A stretch of DNA of 64,000 bases, from contig NC_135362.1 in the NCBI RefSeq assembly GCF_051622035.1, positions 15,413,501-15,477,500 of the forward strand, given 5' to 3'. The position numbers were made by a program, and so were the translations under genes. Shown here in pieces: positions 58,601 through 64,000 of this stretch (its first letter is position 1; every line of letters starts with the position of its first letter). The notes under the pieces were generated by a model. The model did no database searches and was not told the DNA's origin. It saw nothing but the letters and a program-made list of their open reading frames with translations. This DNA comes from Arctopsyche grandis. Lineage: Eukaryota; Arthropoda; Insecta; Trichoptera; Hydropsychidae.

Positions 58601-61600
58601 GAGACTGCAGTGGAAATGCACCCAGACGAATCGAATTCACTTGTACAGAGCTAAAATGCTAACTTATGAATGCTGCAACTGGGTAGGTACTCTTGGAGTT
58701 TTAGATAAGTTTCGATAAGACTATTATTCCCGCATATTGAATTTCTTCTGTCTGCGGTCGGCAGCATCTAGTCGCCACGAATATGTATGCGGTCACCCCC
58801 ACCCCACGCTGTATACAGACATCGGTGTAGAATATCGCGAATACGACACGAAAATAAACCATAATCGATTTTTGACAAAATTACACTAAGCCGATGCCAA
58901 ATCACTCAAGTCGATAAGTGTATCGTGAACGTGTCGATAGAAGAGATATGCACTTGAAACCGATGCGGTGACTATGTAATAACTTTTTCAGCTAAATTAA
59001 TTCATATAGCTGGATTAAATGTCAAATATGTATTAAGAAATTTAAGTTTCTTACATTTTAACTCCCATTAGTAACTTCAGGTTTACAGAATACAGAACAT
59101 TATATAACATTGGAAAAATCAAACGAATAACTAGATGTACAAAACAAACAGAAAAATAAACAGGAATTTAAAAAAAAACGAGAAATCGTGTCCAAATTCG
59201 TGGTAGGAGTTCTCTCACAACCCCTCCAAATGAATACTTCTGTCATTCAGTATATTCCGAGTGTTAGCACCCAATAAACTCTAAACCAGACATGTAAATT
59301 GATCTGTGAGCTAAGATGTCTGACTTGTACATATGTGTTTAAATAATACGTTTAATAGCGGTTCTTGAATTGTTGTCATCAAGTGACTTTGGTGTTGACA
59401 GGTTCAGTGTAAATTGATTCACGATGTATCTAAATCATTTTTTTTTGCAATGCAGCACAAGTCGTTAAAAATAAAGTTGTTTTTTTTTTTTCATTTTGGT
59501 ATCAGCAAAGTATTAGTGTTTTCAAAAGGAGGAATTGGGGCAACAGTTATTATCCGAAAGTCACGAAGGCTCGTCACGAACGTGTATAAGAAGTTAAATG
59601 TAAACTAAAAACAGTGGATGAGTCAACATGTTTGATGTGTAATGCAGAGGTGCAATAATCAGGTGAACGCTAACCGGCTAAAGTGCATCCCATAAATACG
59701 GTGCAACTGAACTAAGCAAGATGGCGTATCACGAAATGTCTTGTCTCATTCCACAAAACGTCCGAGTAAACAGAAACTATTATAGTCGGAAACTATTATA
59801 ACTCGAACGTAATTTAACGAATGGTCATACACAAAACCCACAGTAATGAGTATTCGGTCCCTACATATTGTACTTAACAATAAAAAGTGCAGTGAAAAAA
59901 TATCACGGTTGGAAAGGTATAGATCGATAAACGAATGCATGACGGATTAATCCGTTATGGCTATGGGAACTGGTTAACTTGCCGCGATGAAATATTCATT
60001 TGACGCAAGACAGAAATATCTCGATTTTAAAGTGTGTGTCGAATGACCCTCTATGAATTCCCAATGCATTCAAAAACGAAAACTTCGAGATAGAAAAAAA
60101 ATCTGAGGTCAATACCTTCTACCTTAAAAATTGAACGTACGTGTAAGTAATACACAATTGCAATTTGAATGGAATGAGCCTATTTATTAAATCGTTTTCA
60201 TAATAAATTGAATTCGATTCGCAATTAATACGTCTTCGAGGATATCAGCCCGTGAAATAATCGCCTTTGGATGTACACGTTTATAAAAGATGTAGCTCAA
60301 ATCGATTTTGAGCATTAACAAAATCATAATTTGATGAGAGACTGATCATAAGCACGTACAAGGTTGGGAATATTGGAGAGAAAACGCACAAATACAAAGA
60401 TTTAATGTAATCGAAGGAAAAAATATTGTAAGGTTAATTGAATTAATTATTCGATGAAAATGGTGGTTGTCTTGAAGCAACATTACTAATTAAGACGCAA
60501 AACTGAAAAAGTCTCACAAAATAAATGAAAAAGTTGTTTTGAAACATCATTAAAATAAAGGTTCACTGAACGAGAGCAATCTGAAAAATATAATTTAAAA
60601 CCGCATAAAGATAAAGTTTCGTTATTATCTCAAAACGAAATAATAGTAATAATCAAATAAATTGCAATTGCATTAAGTATCGCAACGTAAAAATTAAAGA
60701 AACAAAATTTAAAAATGCTCTACCGAGTACATACACATATTTTTGTATCATATTTTAATCTCACTAGTTCAATGTCTTCTAAAATGAAATTAACTTAAAT
60801 TTAAAAATTATATTTTAGAATGAAATATAATAACAATGAGATAGGATGGAAATTTGGCACTGAATATTAAAATTAGAAAAGTCATTGAAATGATTAAAAG
60901 AAAACACGCAACAATCAAGGTCGTGAGCAAACGAGTTTTTCATATTGAGTTACTAAAAAAATGTTGAATGAAGAGCTGTTCGGAAAAATAGACGTGATGC
61001 AACATCGAAAGAAAGTTCTACGTCTTATGTAAACTGACGCAAAAAATAGCACCGTTTGATGTTGTATAAAAATAATAGAGGAAGATAAACGTAAACGAAA
61101 AAGGCAGGAGTTTAGATTATCTGACTTCATGTTCAAAACGATCTATGTATGTACATATGTAAGTAAGCTAAGAAAAGAATTAGTTGTGATTAATGAAAAC
61201 AGAAAATCGTTGGTGAAAAACGTGGTCAAGGTTTGTTCAGCTAACCTTAGTTGGCATCCGTTCGACTTTTAGATTATTTATATCTTTCATTACAATTATA
61301 ATAACGAAACCTTGAAATTGGCTGTCAAATGCATATAAACGGTTGACACGATGAAATAAACGACATATTGATTTTTTCAAACCAAAATTGCACGGGCTTC
61401 TGATCACTATCTGAACGACTAGAGATAAAAATTTCACATAAATCCATAATATGAATATGGTTGCAAATAAATTAGAAGGCGGATTCGATAAGTATTATAT
61501 TTATAATAAAATTAAGATATTATTTATTTACTTAACGGATACCGTATAAAGAATCTATTGTTGCTATAATTATAACAAGGTCCAATGTTTCTAAACCAGT

Positions 61601-64000
61601 GGGCAGCAAAATTAATTGAAGCATGCGGTGTTGCGTAGGAAATTTCAACGAAATCGAAAAAAAAAATGTAGGTACATATATGCTAATTTTACGTTGATAA
61701 TAGCGGATCGATTGATCTTATTTCACACAAGTTTTATCATAATCTGAAAATTGAACGGGAGAAAGGCAGCATTTTAGAAAGGCGAAACGAAGATCGCTTT
61801 GTGGATAATATTGAATGGAAAACGAATGAAATGAAGCGAAAAAATGTAGAATAAATAACTTTCAACGAATTTTCAAGTTTTTCATCTACATATATAAGAA
61901 AATTTATTTTACTATTAATAATCTAATGGACACATAATAGTGGTTAACTGGTATCTTACAAGGCCAAGGCAATTTCAATATTGACTCAATATTGTTTTTT
62001 TTTAGCGAAACATCACATTCCGACATATTTAATAATGCACAAGATTATAAATATAAAATGTACGCATCAGAATACTAAAATATTGTACGAAATCCACGAC
62101 AGCAGGTCTTCGGAACGGACTGCTGGAACCGTTGCTTTTTTATTTACACTTTGACGCTCGACAGACCCAAGCTATTTCGAGGCAGCTAAAAAGTAATAAA
62201 AACGTACATAAAAGGTGTAAAAACCTCAAAAAACGCGAGAGATACACTGGAACGTACCTTGGGATAAAATAAAATGAAGTAAAAAATAGGGTCACACGAA
62301 TTGCAACGAACGGAAAAAGAGCGTTTTGCGAACCTGGTGCGAATTTTGATTGACGGAGAATAAACATTCCGCAGATTGATTAAATGCAAATAGCATCAAA
62401 AGAAAAAAACAATTCCTAAAAATATCACAACACATACTTACTAACAAAAGCTATTTAAGTATGGAAATGTATACGAAAGTTAAGCCTAGGAAAAAACCAC
62501 GGAAAGTTATAAATTATGATCTTAATAGAATGGGTTGACTTTGTCATTCAACGGGGTCAAAAGCTTATGATTGATGACAGGCGAATCCCTTTGATTCAAT
62601 TGTGTGATCTAGTCAGAGTGGGAGTCGTCTGGGAATTTGTCTCGCGGTGCTCACTATCCAATATAATCCACGCACACCCAAAAACGCTCAAATGGGGATT
62701 TGAATAAATTCAGTCGAATAGAAATTAAGCAGGATTTAGTATTTCCGTATTTATGTACAGTAGAGAACGACGTAAAAAATCAGGTTGTTACCGTTTCGTA
62801 ACAAAACGTGGCACGTTTTTGCAACATTTCAGACGGGCAGACAGTGCTCAACGATCCGAAATCAAGTTCAGTGTGAATGACTGGCAAACCTTGAAGTCAG
62901 TACGTATGGCCTCTCGCAACTAGCCAACATTCGTTTAGATCGCACGGAGAAGTGTGCTCATCTAAGGAAAATTTGAAACTTGAAAGATTCGAATGGAGAG
63001 AGGGCAGGTGACACATCGCCTTACACATACTCGTTTCAAATGCGCAAAATCCGTTTATCTAATGATGGTCTTGATTATGATTCGAGAAGATATTCAGAAA
63101 CGATGCGAGTACATAGTGATAACAATCCAGTAAGTAGAAGGCGTGGCATACTCCTGACATTCTTGCACTTTGATGAGATGGTACCTGACCAAATGTACAG
63201 TGAGTACAAGGCCAGTGAGATTCTCAGACAGATACAACAGTAAAGGAATGCACTTCTATATGTCTGTCTGAACGTGAAGCATGCATAGGATCGAGAATAA
63301 GCGGTTCAATTGCATGCCCTTTTTAGTAAGTAAAATTTCCATAAGATTATAGAACAAATTTAATGAAGATGTGTACTATGTAGGTAGCTAGTACACAGCG
63401 GTGCCCAACCTGTGGTCCTTGAGATACTTCAGACCCAGGAAAAAAATTGTAATCTCTATAGAACTTAATAAAAACAATTTAAAATATATACATACGTACT
63501 ATTCTATTTACTATACTTTAAAAGTAATTTACGGCAAAAACGATCACGATGTGGTTTTTCATCAGTGGTTTTATTGTATATTGTGAATATATATATTTTT
63601 TATATTGAATGATTAGATTACTACGACGATGCATACAAAAATAGCTAAGCAAACAATCATGAGATTAAACGAAGCTCAGATGGGTAAGTCTGTCATAATT
63701 CTTCGAAAGAGAAACGCCCATATGGTAGATAGCTCACAAAAACAACAATTACGAGTCAAGGCAATCAAAAATTTAATAATGATTAAATGACACAAGACTA
63801 ATTTTAGATAGGAATTATGAAGAAGTAATCAAATATTCATGTATGTAAGCGCCAGACGATCTCCGTGGACATGTAACCTAGCGTTATGTGCATGATAAAT
63901 GGTCACATTTAGGACAACGGTCAAAACACGCATATAATTGCACGTTTCTTAATTACAAATTGCTATAATCGAGATCAGATTTTCATCGCGGCACTAATTA
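55651..64000. other. No gene recognised; probable intron of the PP2C gene
   Basis: Over 8 kb of AT-rich sequence on which I could not support any exon, RNA gene or intact transposon. ORFs at 56674-56910, 57315-57647 and 62980-63243 lack recognisable motifs. If the PP2C gene continues beyond the window, this is part of one intron of at least 15 kb. Confidence 0.4.

Noticed and set aside
62980-63243. 87-aa plus-strand ORF near the right end
   Set aside because: Non-ATG start and no recognisable family; cannot be supported without transcript or conservation data.

Overview
This looks like nuclear DNA from an insect. It is AT-rich (by eye) and holds spliced genes with GT/AG introns, whose products fit insect hook, a PHF3/DIDO-type protein (pps in Drosophila) and a PP2C phosphatase. 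It is also loaded with mariner, hAT, Harbinger-like, Helitron, SINE and LINE debris. TTAGGT-type words occur in two dispersed repeats. I cannot name the order or species.

Layout. Positions 1-5800 hold a probable TATA/CRE promoter and first exon of a minus-strand gene that leaves the window, then a 389-bp fold-back element and AT-rich repeats. Positions 6160-6628 hold a small three-exon plus-strand gene for an ARL14EP-like cysteine-rich protein, which no single ORF reveals. Positions 7848-18742 (minus) hold a complete 12-exon hook gene of about 698 aa. Its introns contain a nested set of elements (a SINE inside a nearly intact hAT inside a fold-back element), a dead mariner and a minisatellite-bearing Helitron next to the start of another copy. 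Positions 19000-25900 hold only transposon relics and dispersed repeats, followed by a CpG-rich promoter. Positions 26528-36294 (plus) hold a complete 17-exon PHD-TFIIS central-SPOC gene of about 1,888 aa; a dead LINE sits in one intron. Positions 39346-43292 (minus) hold five exons of a gene for an acidic-then-basic, MAP-like protein with a PAM2-type motif; its first exon was not found. Positions 47873-48534 (minus) hold two exons from the C-terminal part of a PP2C-family phosphatase; its catalytic exons must lie beyond the window's right end. Positions 48535-64000 have no exon I can support and are probably a large intron of that gene.

The gene pairs ARL14EP/hook and pps/MAP-like converge tail to tail. 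The genes do not form a pathway: hook is a dynein adaptor, pps an RNA polymerase II/chromatin reader, and the MAP-like protein is probably cytoskeletal. All exon models were built by hand, joining exons whose reading phases match at every junction; no alignment or transcript data were used.
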